Positions 34,763 to 43,840 of a stretch of 64,000 bases of DNA are shown here, one piece after another. Every line of letters starts with the position of its first letter. Position 1 is the first letter of the stretch. Origin of the DNA: DASUAS01 sp963819475 (lineage in GTDB: Bacteria; Actinomycetota; Acidimicrobiia; IMCC26256; DASPTH01); the NCBI GenBank assembly GCA_963819475.1, contig CAWFWE010000002.1:1302001-1366000 (forward strand), written 5' to 3'. Below the pieces are notes generated by a model. That model was not told the origin of the DNA, made no database searches, and worked only from the letters and a program-made list of their open reading frames with translations. A program made the translations under genes and the position numbers.

Positions 34763-36007
34763 ATGTCTCCTGGAGCCGGGTTCACGACCTACGAGGCGCT
34801 GCCTCCGGGCGGGCGGGTCCACATCGTCGGCGCGGGGCCGGTCGGTCTCCTGCTGGCGGCGCTGCTCCAGTCCGTGGACGACGTCGACGTCCGCCTCTAC
34901 GAGAAGCGCGACACCTACACGCGTGGTCGCATGGTGGAGCTGGCGCCGTCGCTCGTTGCGGATTCGATCGAGAGCTTCTGCACCGACCGCATCGATGGAG
35001 ACAACGTCCAGGCCGTCTTCGATCCCTTCGAGCTCGACGACGCGATCCGATTCCGAACTTCCATTCCCTCGGATCTCATGACGTTGCTGCACGGCTGGAC
35101 GCACGGGTTCTGCCCGCTGAATGCCATCGAGCGGTCGCTCAGCGATCTGATCGACGCGCGCGCATCGGAGTCCGTGCAGCGGATGACGACCGCCGTGACC
35201 GCACCGGGTGCGATCGCGATGCTCGAACCGGGAGACATGCTGGTCGATTGCACCGGTAGCAAATCGCTGATTCGTGACCATCTCGTTCCCGGCGCGGACG
35301 CGGCGGATGGTGCCGCGAACACGCAGCTCATCCACTTCGAGAACGCGCTCGTGATCACGTTCCTCTACGGCCAGTCGTACGAGTGCAACGAGTACTGCAA
35401 GTACTACAAGAACGCCGAGAACGTCCACTACAAATTTATCCCATCAGTCCATCGCACCTACTCCGACGGCAACGTCACCCACGTGACCGGCATCGTCACG
35501 ATCACGGGAGACGAGTTCGCGGCGATGCCGCCGCAGTTCGACGGCCAATCGCTCCGCGACAACTTTCCCGACGTCGCCGCGTCGATGGACCACTTCATCG
35601 ACAAGATCGTGCAGGAGACCCACGGCGAGATCCTCGGCGAGCTGGAGATCGTCCGGCTCCCCCTGAACCTGTATCGGGCTCGGCACGCGACCAGCCGCCG
35701 GTGGCACACCGAGGGGCCCTTCTACCATCCATTTGCTACGACCCCGGTGTTCCTCCTGGGGGACTCGGCGATCGGCTCGCCCTACTTCCAGTCGATCTCT
35801 CTGGGCTTCGAGTGCGCGATGTACCTTGCCCGGCTCATCGCGCAACGTGACCTGCCACTCAAGGACATGCTCGATCGCTACGAGCTCTTCGTGTACAAAC
35901 AGTGGTTGCGGGTGTACATGCGCAGCACGCTGATCAAGCACAACAAGGATCTCTTCCAATGTCTCGACGACACCGACGCGTTGCTCGAGAAGCTCCCGCT
36001 CTACTAG
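34763..36007 (+). CDS. FAD-dependent oxidoreductase
   Basis: About 414 residues. An N-terminal dinucleotide-binding motif VHIVGAGPVGLLLAALL is followed by the acidic strand end (VRLYEKRD), and near the C-terminus a GD motif (VFLLGDSAIGSPYFQSISLG) contacts the flavin as in para-hydroxybenzoate hydroxylase-like proteins. The central part is unusual, with ECNEYCKYYKNAENVHYKFI. The ATG at 34763 has GAGG; a GTG at 34727 with GGGAGAG is equally possible. Probably a monooxygenase or related enzyme of secondary metabolism; substrate unknown. Confidence 0.85.
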   Translation: MSPGAGFTTYEALPPGGRVHIVGAGPVGLLLAALLQSVDDVDVRLYEKRDTYTRGRMVELAPSLVADSIESFCTDRIDGDNVQAVFDPFELDDAIRFRTSIPSDLMTLLHGWTHGFCPLNAIERSLSDLIDARASESVQRMTTAVTAPGAIAMLEPGDMLVDCTGSKSLIRDHLVPGADAADGAANTQLIHFENALVITFLYGQSYECNEYCKYYKNAENVHYKFIPSVHRTYSDGNVTHVTGIVTITGDEFAAMPPQFDGQSLRDNFPDVAASMDHFIDKIVQETHGEILGELEIVRLPLNLYRARHATSRRWHTEGPFYHPFATTPVFLLGDSAIGSPYFQSISLGFECAMYLARLIAQRDLPLKDMLDRYELFVYKQWLRVYMRSTLIKHNKDLFQCLDDTDALLEKLPLY

Positions 36008-36034
36008 GTGCCTCGCATTCGCGGACGTCGTGGG

Positions 36035-36856
36035 TCAGACGCCGAAGAACAACGAGCGGAGGCGACTGGCGAGCGCGCGGTCGCCGCGTACGGTACCGGC
36101 GTTCATGCGCCCGTAGGCAGTGAGCACGAAGCTCGCGGGGTCGAAATCGATGGTGGTGGGCAGATCACCGATCGCGCCCGGCGCGTAATGCAAACCCTCC
36201 GATGAGACATCGATGCGCATGTCGCATGCGTTGACGCCGGTCACCCGAACGCCGACCGAGAACGGTTCGGTCACCGACGACGCGTCAGTGGTCGCCTGCC
36301 AGAGAACGAACATCAGCGGCACGAGCAGGTCGGCTGAGTCGCCGCCGAGCCCGTGTGGCGCGTCCGTACCCTGCCGGATGTCCCACGCGTGCACCGCGTA
36401 GTCGACGAGCTGGAAGATCGCGAAGAACTTGGCGGGCAGTGGCCCCATATAGGGATGCGTCACGATCAAGCTCGACCACGACTCGTCATCGAGCTTCTCG
36501 AACGCAGCCATTTGCTGGTCGAAGTCAACTCGGAGTCGCGCGATCGCCTCGTCCTGTGACAGCACACGAAACGCCTTGGCGTTCGCGTCGCAGCGTGCCG
36601 CCATCACCGTGAGGCCCACAGGCTCGGGCGTCACGGCTCCGGTGTGGGCGGCTTCCCAGCCAGGAAAGTAACCCTCCGTCGCGTCGATCATGTGCCCGAC
36701 GACGTCGCGGACCTCCCATCCTTCGCACGCGGTGCCTGCGCGCCAACGACGAGGATCGGAGACCAATGCGAAGAAGTCGTCCGCATCGCGCCGGATGACC
36801 GTGAGCACGCGGTCTCGGCTCGCCGGATCTATGAAATCCCAGCTGTTGTCAGGCAC
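36035..36856 (-). CDS. Mycothiol-dependent maleylpyruvate isomerase-like (MDMPI/DinB-fold) protein
   Basis: 273 residues. An N-terminal DinB-like four-helix domain shows the metal-site histidines in RDVVGHMIDATEGYF and FQLVDYAVHAWDIRQG. A C-terminal SCP2-like domain follows (GVRVTGVNACDMRIDVSSEG to the end). The family is linked to mycothiol chemistry and so to Actinobacteria. The GTG at 36856 has GGAGG nine bases upstream. It converges with the FAD enzyme gene (27 bases between stops), so no operon. Exact reaction unknown. Confidence 0.88.
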   Translation of the reverse strand: MPDNSWDFIDPASRDRVLTVIRRDADDFFALVSDPRRWRAGTACEGWEVRDVVGHMIDATEGYFPGWEAAHTGAVTPEPVGLTVMAARCDANAKAFRVLSQDEAIARLRVDFDQQMAAFEKLDDESWSSLIVTHPYMGPLPAKFFAIFQLVDYAVHAWDIRQGTDAPHGLGGDSADLLVPLMFVLWQATTDASSVTEPFSVGVRVTGVNACDMRIDVSSEGLHYAPGAIGDLPTTIDFDPASFVLTAYGRMNAGTVRGDRALASRLRSLFFGV

Positions 36857-37453
36857 GAGAGCACACCTCCTCGACCCGTCGCGCTAAGGAGGCGTCGATC
36901 GGCTCAACGAGAACGATAGGCAGCCGGTCATTTGACCGCCATTCCCGGTCGCTCTCCAGGCGCGTGCGTGCCGGACCAGCGTTCTTCCCTTCCCGCCTCG
37001 TCGTTCCGGGCTTCGATCGCCGTGACGGTCTTGGCGAGACTCTCTTGCGAGAACTCGCTTGCCCACGATCGCTAGCACGAACCCGAGCGCGTGTCCCTTG
37101 ACACTCAAGGTCGCTCACGACGACGGCATCGACGTTGGTCGTCCGGTTCGGATGCCGCGTGTAGGTGTGACCTGAGCAGCCTCCCCTCACGTCGGAGTCT
37201 GTGGTCGTCACAACCCCGCTCCGACCGAACGCGGAAACGCCGCCGTCAATAAGTCCGCAGGCGACCGGCGCAAAAACGCAGCGACCGGCCCGTCTCCCGT
37301 TGGAGGCCGCTCGAAATGGGCTGAGCACGGCAGCCCAGAACTGCCGTTCGGCGTGCAGCGGTGCCGCGCCGCAACGACAGAGCGCGCCCACTCGCGTGAC
37401 CGCTCCCGAGCGGGCAATCGGCGCTACCTCAGCGGTGTGCCGCGCTCCCGGTT
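36857..37453. other. Intergenic stretch with palindromic repeat
   Basis: About 600 bases with no frame that has both a ribosome site and family-like sequence. The right part (37335-37424) is a long copy of the dispersed repeat. The left part is AT-richer than its surroundings in places and may be decayed coding DNA. Confidence 0.4.
37335..37424 (+). repeat. Dispersed palindromic repeat, long form with CCCACTCGCGTGACCGC core
   Basis: CCAGAACTGCCGTTCGGCGT, GCAGCGGT, a 25-base spacer, then GCCCACTCGCGTGACCGCTC and CCGAGCGGGCAATCGGCGC. Matches the inverted copy at 43841-43935 over about 90 bases. Confidence 0.65.
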
Positions 37454-38002
37454 TCAATGCTTGCTCGCGCCGGGTGAGGAGATCGTCCCCTCGAACGAAC
37501 CGGCGCTCAAGCCGGTGGCCCCGTCAAGCACGCGCTCGCCGGTGGAGCTGCCAGTGGCCCCGGCGAACCGACCCGTACCCCCCGTGATGGTCACGAATTC
37601 TTGGAGAGAGAGATTGGAAGTCCCCGGAATTGGAGTTGCCAACCCGAACGTGTCAGCGGTCATGGTGTCGCCGTTGGCGGCGGTGAAGACTTCGGTCCCG
37701 ACCGCGGTCAAGGTCGTGAGGTCCACGACGAAATGCTCCTCTGCCGTGAATCGACCCAGTTGGGTGGCGTTTCCCGTGTTCTCGCGAATCACGGACAGAT
37801 GCGTGGCGTCGATGGGCGTGGCGGCTTCAGTACCTTCCACGCTGCCTTTGAAGGGCACCGCGGTGCCTGCGGACGCGGGGATGGCAAGGATGGTCAGCGC
37901 GGCCACGACGAGAGCCACTGCCGTGAGCGCGGCACGCGCTGGTGCGCGCATAGCTGCTCGTCCTCGGTCGATGGGCTTCTGGTCCATAGCAATGTTGTCC
38001 AT
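37454..38002 (-). CDS. Secreted hypothetical protein
   Basis: 182 residues with an N-terminal signal (AALTAVALVVAALTILAIPA, cleavage near ASAGTA). The mature domain is beta-rich with TAANGDTMTADTFGLATPIP and VTITGGTGRFAGATGSSTGE; the GGTGRFAGATG motif recurs in secreted actinobacterial proteins of unknown function. The ATG at 38002 has GGGAG six bases upstream. The remnant at 43987-44295 shows a loosely similar exported-protein style. Role unknown. Confidence 0.75.
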   Translation of the reverse strand: MDNIAMDQKPIDRGRAAMRAPARAALTAVALVVAALTILAIPASAGTAVPFKGSVEGTEAATPIDATHLSVIRENTGNATQLGRFTAEEHFVVDLTTLTAVGTEVFTAANGDTMTADTFGLATPIPGTSNLSLQEFVTITGGTGRFAGATGSSTGERVLDGATGLSAGSFEGTISSPGASKH

Positions 38003-38056
38003 TTGCTGCTCCCTCTAGAAGCTGCCTGCTTTCCACCCGGCCGATCGTGAGGTGTG

Positions 38057-38092
38057 GCGTGCTCCCCCCCGCTGCGCGAGAGGGGAGCACGC
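38057..38092. terminator. Strong hairpin
   Basis: Perfect 11-bp stem GCGTGCTCCCC / GGGGAGCACGC around a 14-base loop, upstream of the secreted-protein start. It could terminate minus-strand transcription coming from the IS110-type element. Confidence 0.5.
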
Positions 38093-38366
38093 CGCGGCGC
38101 GCCGCTATGGGGGTGCCAGCGCGCGGAGGGAGCCGTATCGGTGAACGCGTACCGGAGTGGCCCCAACGAACACGGGGGCACGGAACTCCGACATCGGCTC
38201 GATCCCCTCTCATCGGAGGGAGTGCCGAGGTCCAGAGCAAGCCCTACTTCCCTTCGATTGGTGTAGACCCGCAAACGGTCGTCGTCAAGAGATGACCCCG
38301 CGCTCCACAGCTGACGCGACGCGCTGCGAACTGGTCAGCGGTAGAGCAATGCACGCTCCCAAGGCC

Positions 38367-38399
38367 GACTGAGCGTCCCGCGTATGTGCGCCAGAGCGA
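38367..38399 (+). repeat. Partial dispersed palindromic repeat
   Basis: GACTGAGCGTCCCGCGTATG then TGCGCCAGAGCG; the right arm then diverges. Possibly truncated by the neighbouring IS110-type element. Confidence 0.4.
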
Positions 38400-38589
38400 T
38401 GCTCCTATGTGTTGTCAAGGGGTCGGTTCGGCGGTGCTGGCAGACCAGTGATGGGCCACTCGGGTTGAGGGCGAGCTCTTATGAGGCCATGCGGTGCCGA
38501 GCGTGTTCGGAGTGGCGGGCCGGCGGATCGCTGCGAAGGACAGCCGGTGGCGTCGGGGCATTCGTGGGCCAGGCCCGCCGCTCCTGATC

Positions 38590-39629
38590 TCAGCGCGTGG
38601 TCAGGTGCGGGTAGACCTCGCGTGCGACGTAGCGCTTGAGGATGCGCATGATCTCTTTCGTGGTGCGACCTTCGGCGAGTCGACGAGCGACGTATTTGCG
38701 GGTGCGTTCGTCACTGCTCATGCGGGTGAACACGATGCGCCAGAGCGCATGGTTGGCTTGGCGGTTCCCGCCGGGGTTGAGTCGATGGCGTGTCGTCTTG
38801 CCTGACGACGCAGGGAGCGGCGCGACGCCGCAGAGATGCGCGAACGCGGCTTCGCTGCGGAGTCGGTGAGGATTGTCGCCAGCAGCGACGAGCAAGATCG
38901 CGGCGGTGTGGATCCCGACGCCGTAGACCTCGAGCAGGCTCGGCGCCGTTCGCTGCACGAGTTGCTCGAGCTGCGCGTCAAGGCGTGTGCCATCGGCTTC
39001 GAGCGCCAACACGCGCCGCCCCAACGTGGCGATCGCGACTTTGGTCGCGTGAGTGACGGCGTCGGACTGCGAGTTCGGACGCAACGCTGCTGCGGTCGCG
39101 CGAGCTGGTCTCGATGCACACCACGAAGGCGTTCTCGCAGTTCGTCAGGGGCGGTGAAGCCGAGGTGGCGGATCTGGTTCAGATACTTGACCCGTACATT
39201 GCGACCAGAGCGGCGAGCGACGAGCAGCACCCGGATCGCTTCCACATCACCATCGGCGGACTTCGCGATTCCCGACGCACGACCCGACAGCGCGGCCCGC
39301 GCCGCTTCGACGGCGTCGATCGTGTCGGACTTGCCGGCACGGCGACGCAACTGACGGTTCGGACGATCAACCTCGATCACCGTGACACCGCGCCCGCGGA
39401 GATGACGAGCGAGACCGGCGCCGTAGGCGCCGGTGCCTTCCACACCAACCCGAGCCAGCGGTCCGAACCCCGCGAACCAGTCGTGCAGTTCGACGAAACC
39501 GGCAGTCGTGGTCGCGAACGACTCGACACCCAACACGCCGCCGTTCGCGTCTATCGCAGCCGCGACATGCACATCCAGGTGCGTATCCACTCCGCCCGTC
39601 ACCGGGCGCGCGCTCTCTACGATGGTCAT
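38590..39629 (-). pseudogene. IS110-family transposase, frameshifted
   Basis: DEDD-type transposase: Asp in GGVDTHLDVHVAA, Glu in ARVGVEGTGAYGAGL and the Asp pair in GKSDTIDAVEAARAAL, reading from ATG 39629 (GAAGGG upstream). Near 39090-39110 the frame changes: one side ends in LRGVHRDQL, and the other continues ATKVAIATLGRRVLALEADG, YGVGIHTAAILLVAAGDNPH and HLCGVAPLPASSGKTTRHRL with the conserved serine, to 38590. It is a different subtype from the 19.7 kb copy, so the two are not a recent duplicate. Confidence 0.85.
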
Positions 39630-39981
39630 CGCCATCCCTTCTGTCTCAAACGGTTGAGGGGTGGCACGCACGTCCCGGGAAGGAGACCGTGACGAGCCTG
39701 CTGCTGTGAACAGCGAGCTCGATCACCCTCCGGAACGGGGCGTGCCGTCTTCTCGCCCACGCGTCCGTCGACACGCACCCAACGAAACCTCTGTGCCACA
39801 ACAAGTCAGACGAACACGCAGACCATGGCGACCGTAACGCCCACCACCAACACGACGGTGGACCCACGAACTAGCACCCCCACATACTCACTGGGCAATC
39901 TGGCGCGCGTGAGCGACAACATTCGGCGGCTGCGATACGCACACGGACGGTGTTGTCTTCCAAGCTGGCACGATTCCATGT
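39630..39981. other. Intergenic stretch with repeat fragment
   Basis: About 350 bases between the IS110-type transposase and the HNH gene. The first part is probably the element's non-coding leader. A right-arm fragment of the palindromic repeat lies at 39892-39907. No supported gene. Confidence 0.4.
39892..39907 (+). repeat. Right-arm fragment of the dispersed repeat
   Basis: GGGCAATCTGGCGCGC only. Confidence 0.4.
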
Positions 39982-40474
39982 ATGTCGACTGAGCATCGTC
40001 GCTGCTATCGATGCGGCGTGAACAAGCCGATCGAGCAGTTCATTCGGCGCGTCGACGACCGCCACTACAACATGTGCCGCGCTTGCCTCTCCGAGGTGCT
40101 GCAGCTTCGTGGCGGACGCCGAAAGGAGCGCCTGGCACACACCGCGACACACCGCACCTGCTACCTCTGTCGCCGACAACTGCCCGTGACCGAATTCACG
40201 CGTCGAAGCAACGGCACCTACTTCTCAGCCTGCAAAGAGTGCAACAAGAACGTCTTTGCTCAACGTCGTCGCGCCCGACTCGCCGGGGCCAGCGGCTCAT
40301 TCACAACAGCGGAATGGGAAGCACTCGTGAAGATGCACGAGCGATGCCCAAACTGCCTTCGACGGTGGGAAGACATTCCCTTACCGTCGAACCGAACGAC
40401 CGTCATAACGCGCGACCACATCGTGCCCATCAGCAAGGGCGGCGCGAACACAATCGAGAACCTTCAGCCCCTGT

Positions 40475-41926
40475 GAGGTTGTCCCGGTAGTCGTGGAACT
40501 TGAGGTGGCGGTCCCCCGCTTGATGCCTGCCTGCTGGTAGGTCTCGGGCGTACCGCCAAGCACATCCGACAAGAAGGGGACCGCCGTGAGGAAGAACTAC
40601 CAGAGGAACGCGTCGCGTGCTGCGATGAGCGAGGTCGTGGTGCCGGACGCGGTGAGCGTCGCGATGAGCGAGCTGACCGGAGCGATGCGCGAAGGCCTGT
40701 TGGCTCTCGCGGTCGGCGCGGGCCTGCAGGTGATGCAGGTCCTGATGGGCGAGTCGGTCACCGGGCTGTGCGGCCCGAAAGGTGCACACGATCCGGACCG
40801 CAGAGCGGTGCGTCACGGCCGCGAGGCCGGCTCGGTGGTGTTGGGTGGCCGTCAGGTGCGGGTGCGTCGCCCGCGGGTTCGTACCGTGGACAAGACCGCC
40901 GAGGTGGCGGTGCCGGCCTATGAGCTGTTCTCGAGCACCGAGTTGCTCGGTGAGCTCGCGTTGGAGCGGATGATGGCCAAGCTTTCGACCCGCCGCTACG
41001 AGGCCGGTCTGGAACCGGTCGGTTCGGCGGTCGAGGCCTCCGCGTCGGGCACGTCGCGTTCGGCGGTGAGTCGCCGGTTCGTGGCGATGACCGAACGGGC
41101 TCTCGACGAGCTGATGCGCGCCGTGTCCGAGCTCGATCTGGTGGCGTTGATGATCGACGGGGTTCACTTCGCCGAGCATCTCTGCGTGGTGGCGCTCGGG
41201 ATCACCATCGATGGCACCAAGATCCCTCTCGGGGTGGTGGAAGGTTCGACCGAGAACGCGACGGTCGTCAAGGCGCTCCTCACCGACCTCGCCGAACGCG
41301 GGCTCGACATGTCGCGTCCGATCCTGGTCGTGATCGACGGCGCCAAAGCGCTCGCCACCGCGGTGCGCGAGATCTTCGACCGGCCGGTCGTGCAGCGATG
41401 CCAGCTCCACAAGATCCGCAACGTTGAACGTCACTTGCCCAAGACGCTGGCGACGACGGTGACCAAGAAGATCCGCGCCGCGTACCGCGACCAGGACGCG
41501 TTGCACGCCGAAGCAACACTCGAGGCGCTCGCCCGTTCGCTCGACAAGGCACATCCCGGTGCGGCAGGTTCACTCCGGGAAGGACTCGGCGAGACGCTCA
41601 CCGTCAACCGCCTCGGTGTGCCACCCACGTTGGCTCGGACGTTGCGGTCCTCGAACGCGATCGAGTCCATGATCGAGATCTGCCGCGATCACAGCGCGAA
41701 CGTGAAACGGTGGCGTGACGGACAGATGGCGTTGCGTTGGTGCGCGGCCGGGATGACCGAAGCCGCGACGCAGTTCCGACGCGTGAACGGGCACCTCCAC
41801 CTCGCCGCGCTACGCGTCGAACTCGACCGCAAGTTCGAGACCGTCACACCCGTCCGCGAGACTCAGGAGGCCGCCTGACCAACACCCGGGCCGTCACCCA
41901 AGTTCCACGGAACGCGGGACATCCTC
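40475..41926 (+). mobile_element. IS256-family insertion sequence with 8-bp target duplication
   Basis: 1,452 bp. Inverted repeats of about 28 bp: left GAGGTTGTCCCGGTAGTCGT-GGAACTTG, right read inward GAGGATGTCCCGCGTTCCGT-GGAACTTG. The duplicated target GCCCCTGT is at 40467-40474 and 41927-41934. It carries one intact transposase and interrupts an HNH endonuclease gene in frame-restorable fashion. Confidence 0.95.
40586..41878 (+). CDS. IS256-family (Mutator-type) transposase
   Basis: 430-residue transposase with the DDE set in LVALMIDGVHFAEH (Asp), ILVVIDGAKALATAV (Asp) and RSSNAIESMIEI (Glu), plus the family's CQLHKIRNVERHLP segment. The GTG at 40586 has AAGGGG upstream. Intact, and distinct in sequence from the frameshifted IS256 member at 28 kb. 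Confidence 0.93.
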   Translation: MRKNYQRNASRAAMSEVVVPDAVSVAMSELTGAMREGLLALAVGAGLQVMQVLMGESVTGLCGPKGAHDPDRRAVRHGREAGSVVLGGRQVRVRRPRVRTVDKTAEVAVPAYELFSSTELLGELALERMMAKLSTRRYEAGLEPVGSAVEASASGTSRSAVSRRFVAMTERALDELMRAVSELDLVALMIDGVHFAEHLCVVALGITIDGTKIPLGVVEGSTENATVVKALLTDLAERGLDMSRPILVVIDGAKALATAVREIFDRPVVQRCQLHKIRNVERHLPKTLATTVTKKIRAAYRDQDALHAEATLEALARSLDKAHPGAAGSLREGLGETLTVNRLGVPPTLARTLRSSNAIESMIEICRDHSANVKRWRDGQMALRWCAAGMTEAATQFRRVNGHLHLAALRVELDRKFETVTPVRETQEAA

Positions 41927-42009
41927 GCCCCTGTGCTACGCGTGTAACTCTCGCAAAGGCGATCGCCTCGGAGGCTAAGCCGCGATGTGCAGGTGAAGTC
42001 ATGGGCGGA

Positions 42010-42036
42010 AGCGCCGGAACGGGCAGGCTGGCGTGC
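42010..42036 (+). repeat. Partial dispersed palindromic repeat
   Basis: AGCGCCGGAACGGGCAGGCT then GGCGTGC, resembling a diverged right arm, between the two HNH genes. Confidence 0.4.
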
Positions 42037-42051
42037 AAGCGCCGATCTGCC

Positions 42052-42650
42052 TCAACCGTCATCGCGGGCGTCGTACGCCGCGATGAGCTGTGCTTCGTTC
42101 GCTGTCTTGTCGGCGTGATGGACCGGACACAGCAGTTGAAGGTTGATCGGGTCGTTGATCGCCGACGGAGACCAACCGATGGCTGCGAGCAACGACCCGC
42201 GCCAGATGTGATCTAGCTGGAGATCGTCGCAGCGATCGCAGCCAGGAACGGCGCAGTCTTCACCATCTCGTTCAACTACGAGGAGACGCAGCCGCCGCCA
42301 CTCAGCCTGGTCTGCACGCCAGGATGCATCTTCGACGCGGAGTCCCGTGGTGCGGACCGCGCGCTCGTCGAGCGCCGATAAGAGCGACGCGATCTGATCA
42401 GCGTCGAGCGACTCGACGAGCCTCGCCGTCGTACCCCTGATCTCGACGATGCCGTTGTCGGCTAACACCTTCATCGGGTAACGCCGGTCCCATCTGATGT
42501 CAGGCTGTCGAGCCAGGATCGCCTCGCGGATCCGGGCGATCTGCACCGATCCACCTGCTCCGGCGATGATCCGCAAGCGATGATCTGGAACTGGCGACGA
42601 AGCGCCGGTCTCATCGAGTTGCGGACGTAATCCTCGGTCATTGACGCCAT
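42052..42650 (-). pseudogene. HNH endonuclease with winged-helix-like N-terminus, frameshifted by a short duplication
   Basis: The C-terminal HNH domain is clear: CAVPGCDRCDDLQLDHIWRG, then INLQLLCPVHHADKTANEAQ. Before it is a helical region (IREAILARQPDIRWDRRYPM, DNGIVEIRG) typical of winged-helix-linked HNH proteins. The natural start is probably ATG 42650 or 42641 (MTEDYVRNSMRPALRRQFQI), in another frame. Both frames repeat the bases GATCATCGC around 42560-42585; deleting 14 bases there joins FQIIA directly to GAGGSVQIARIREAI. Downstream-only translation from GTG 42546 remains possible. Confidence 0.75.
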
Positions 42651-42802
42651 GGTTTGCGACGATACGCGTGCCCCGCAGGGCAGTGTCGCACGAGTCGGGA
42701 GATCCGGTGGATGCACACCCGGCGTGCCACCAACTCCTTTCGGGCAGTCGTTTCCTGTGCGGCGCGTCTCGGCATCCGCAGCCCGACGTGTCAGCATGCG
42801 CC

Positions 42803-43285
42803 GTGGCCACTGAACTCAACCAACTCATCGAACGACTGGAGAACGGGCCTACGCACCGGTTCTCGGACTGGCCAGCGACACATTTCGAGGCAGGTCCGTC
42901 GGGGGCGTACACGGTCTGGAACGACGCCATGTTCCTCTACGTCGGGATGGCATGGATGCACCGCGACGACTCGAACCCCGATGCGGTCGGGGTCTTCGGC
43001 CGCCTTGGATCACACGCGAGCGGTCGTCGATCCGGCGACCAGTTCTGCATCTATATCTGCGATCGGTTCGTCGTGCCTGAGCTGAGCGCCGACGACATGG
43101 CTGCGCTTCGTCGCGGCGAGCGTCTCCTCGACGGACGAACGAAGGCCTTCATCCACGACCATCTCACTTACCGCGTCGTCATTGCGAGCAGCGGATCGGA
43201 AGCGCGTGAACTCGAGGCGCGCATTCGCCGCGAGGATCTTGAGCGTGCGGGGCGACCAGAGATCAATCCGAGACGCGCACACTGA
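42803..43285 (+). CDS. GIY-YIG nuclease-like protein
   Basis: 160 residues. The core motif is SGAYTVWNDAMFLYVGMAWM, a GIY...YVG pair, followed by RSGDQFCIYICDRFVVPEL and a closing SGSEARELEARIRRE...PEINP, where the conserved Glu and Asn-Pro of the fold are expected. The GTG at 42803 has a weak site. It diverges from the broken HNH gene; the cluster of three nuclease-type genes in 3.3 kb fits mobile DNA. Target unknown. Confidence 0.75.
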   Translation: MATELNQLIERLENGPTHRFSDWPATHFEAGPSGAYTVWNDAMFLYVGMAWMHRDDSNPDAVGVFGRLGSHASGRRSGDQFCIYICDRFVVPELSADDMAALRRGERLLDGRTKAFIHDHLTYRVVIASSGSEARELEARIRREDLERAGRPEINPRRAH

Positions 43286-43326
43286 CGAGGCGCTGCCCGC
43301 GACACATCGGCAGATATGGCTGCCTA

Positions 43327-43746
43327 TCAGCTTGAACTTGCGTCGATCACCTCGGGCTCACCACCGTGTACGACCTCCACTTTGCGTGCCTTGGATTGCT
43401 CCGCGACTGGGATCGTGATCGTGAGCACTCCGTGGTCGTAACGGGCGGCGATCCGCTCGGTGTCCAAGCTGTCTCCCAACATCAGTTGACGGCTGAACGT
43501 GCCTTGCGGACGCTCGCTGATGACCACCTCGTCACCCTCAACAGGAGACCAAGTTCGCTCTGCCGTCACGGTCAGGGTGTTTTGTTCGACCGTCAGGTCG
43601 ATCGTGTCGGGCTTTACGCCGGGAAGATCGAAGTGCACTACGAACGCGTCGCCCCTTCGGTACGCGTCCATTGGCATCCGCGAAGGCCGGAAAGTCTCTT
43701 GGGTCGATCGCTCAATCTCGCGAAACGGATCGAATCTCATCAGCAT
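43327..43746 (-). CDS. hsp20: Hsp20/alpha-crystallin small heat-shock protein
   Basis: 139-residue ATP-independent chaperone. The alpha-crystallin domain is evident: PMDAYRRGDAFVVHFDLPGV, IDLTVEQNTLTVTAERTW, and GTFSRQLMLGDSLDTERIAA with ARYDHGVLTITIPVAEQSKA (the G-V/I-L-T-I-x-I-P end). The ATG at 43746 has GAGGCGG about ten bases upstream. Monocistronic. It is the only typical stress chaperone in the window. Confidence 0.93.
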   Translation of the reverse strand: MLMRFDPFREIERSTQETFRPSRMPMDAYRRGDAFVVHFDLPGVKPDTIDLTVEQNTLTVTAERTWSPVEGDEVVISERPQGTFSRQLMLGDSLDTERIAARYDHGVLTITIPVAEQSKARKVEVVHGGEPEVIDASSS

Positions 43747-43840
43747 CTGATTACCGCCTCTCAACGTGGGGAGCCCTCCAGCGTCATCTTCTGGTGCGTC
43801 CTGTGGCCAAACCAGAGGCAAAAGTCCCCACACAGGCACA

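Larger units (their letters stand above)
38003..38589. other. Intergenic stretch with hairpin and partial repeat
   Basis: Contains a strong hairpin at 38057-38092 and a partial palindromic repeat at 38367-38399. No frame is supported as a gene. The right part is probably the non-coding end of the IS110-type element. Confidence 0.45.
39982..41978 (+). pseudogene. HNH endonuclease gene interrupted by an IS256-family element
   Basis: The first part (39982-40474) encodes about 164 residues with two CxxC zinc pairs (CYRCGVNKPIEQF...CRAC and CYLCRRQLPVTEF...CKEC) and an HNH core CPNCLRRW...ITRDHIVPISKGGANTIENL. Joining 40474 to 41935 removes the element and one target copy and restores QPLCYACNSRKGDRLGG-stop (TAA 41976-41978), the expected second CxxC and N-x-x-K-G end of HNH domains. 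The intact protein would be about 178 residues. An interrupted form ending QPL may still be made. Confidence 0.88.

Noticed and set aside
36857..37457. 202-codon minus-strand frame in the gap after the MDMPI gene
   Set aside because: Arg/Ser/Gly-rich shadow-like translation spanning the repeat element; no start signal and no family similarity.
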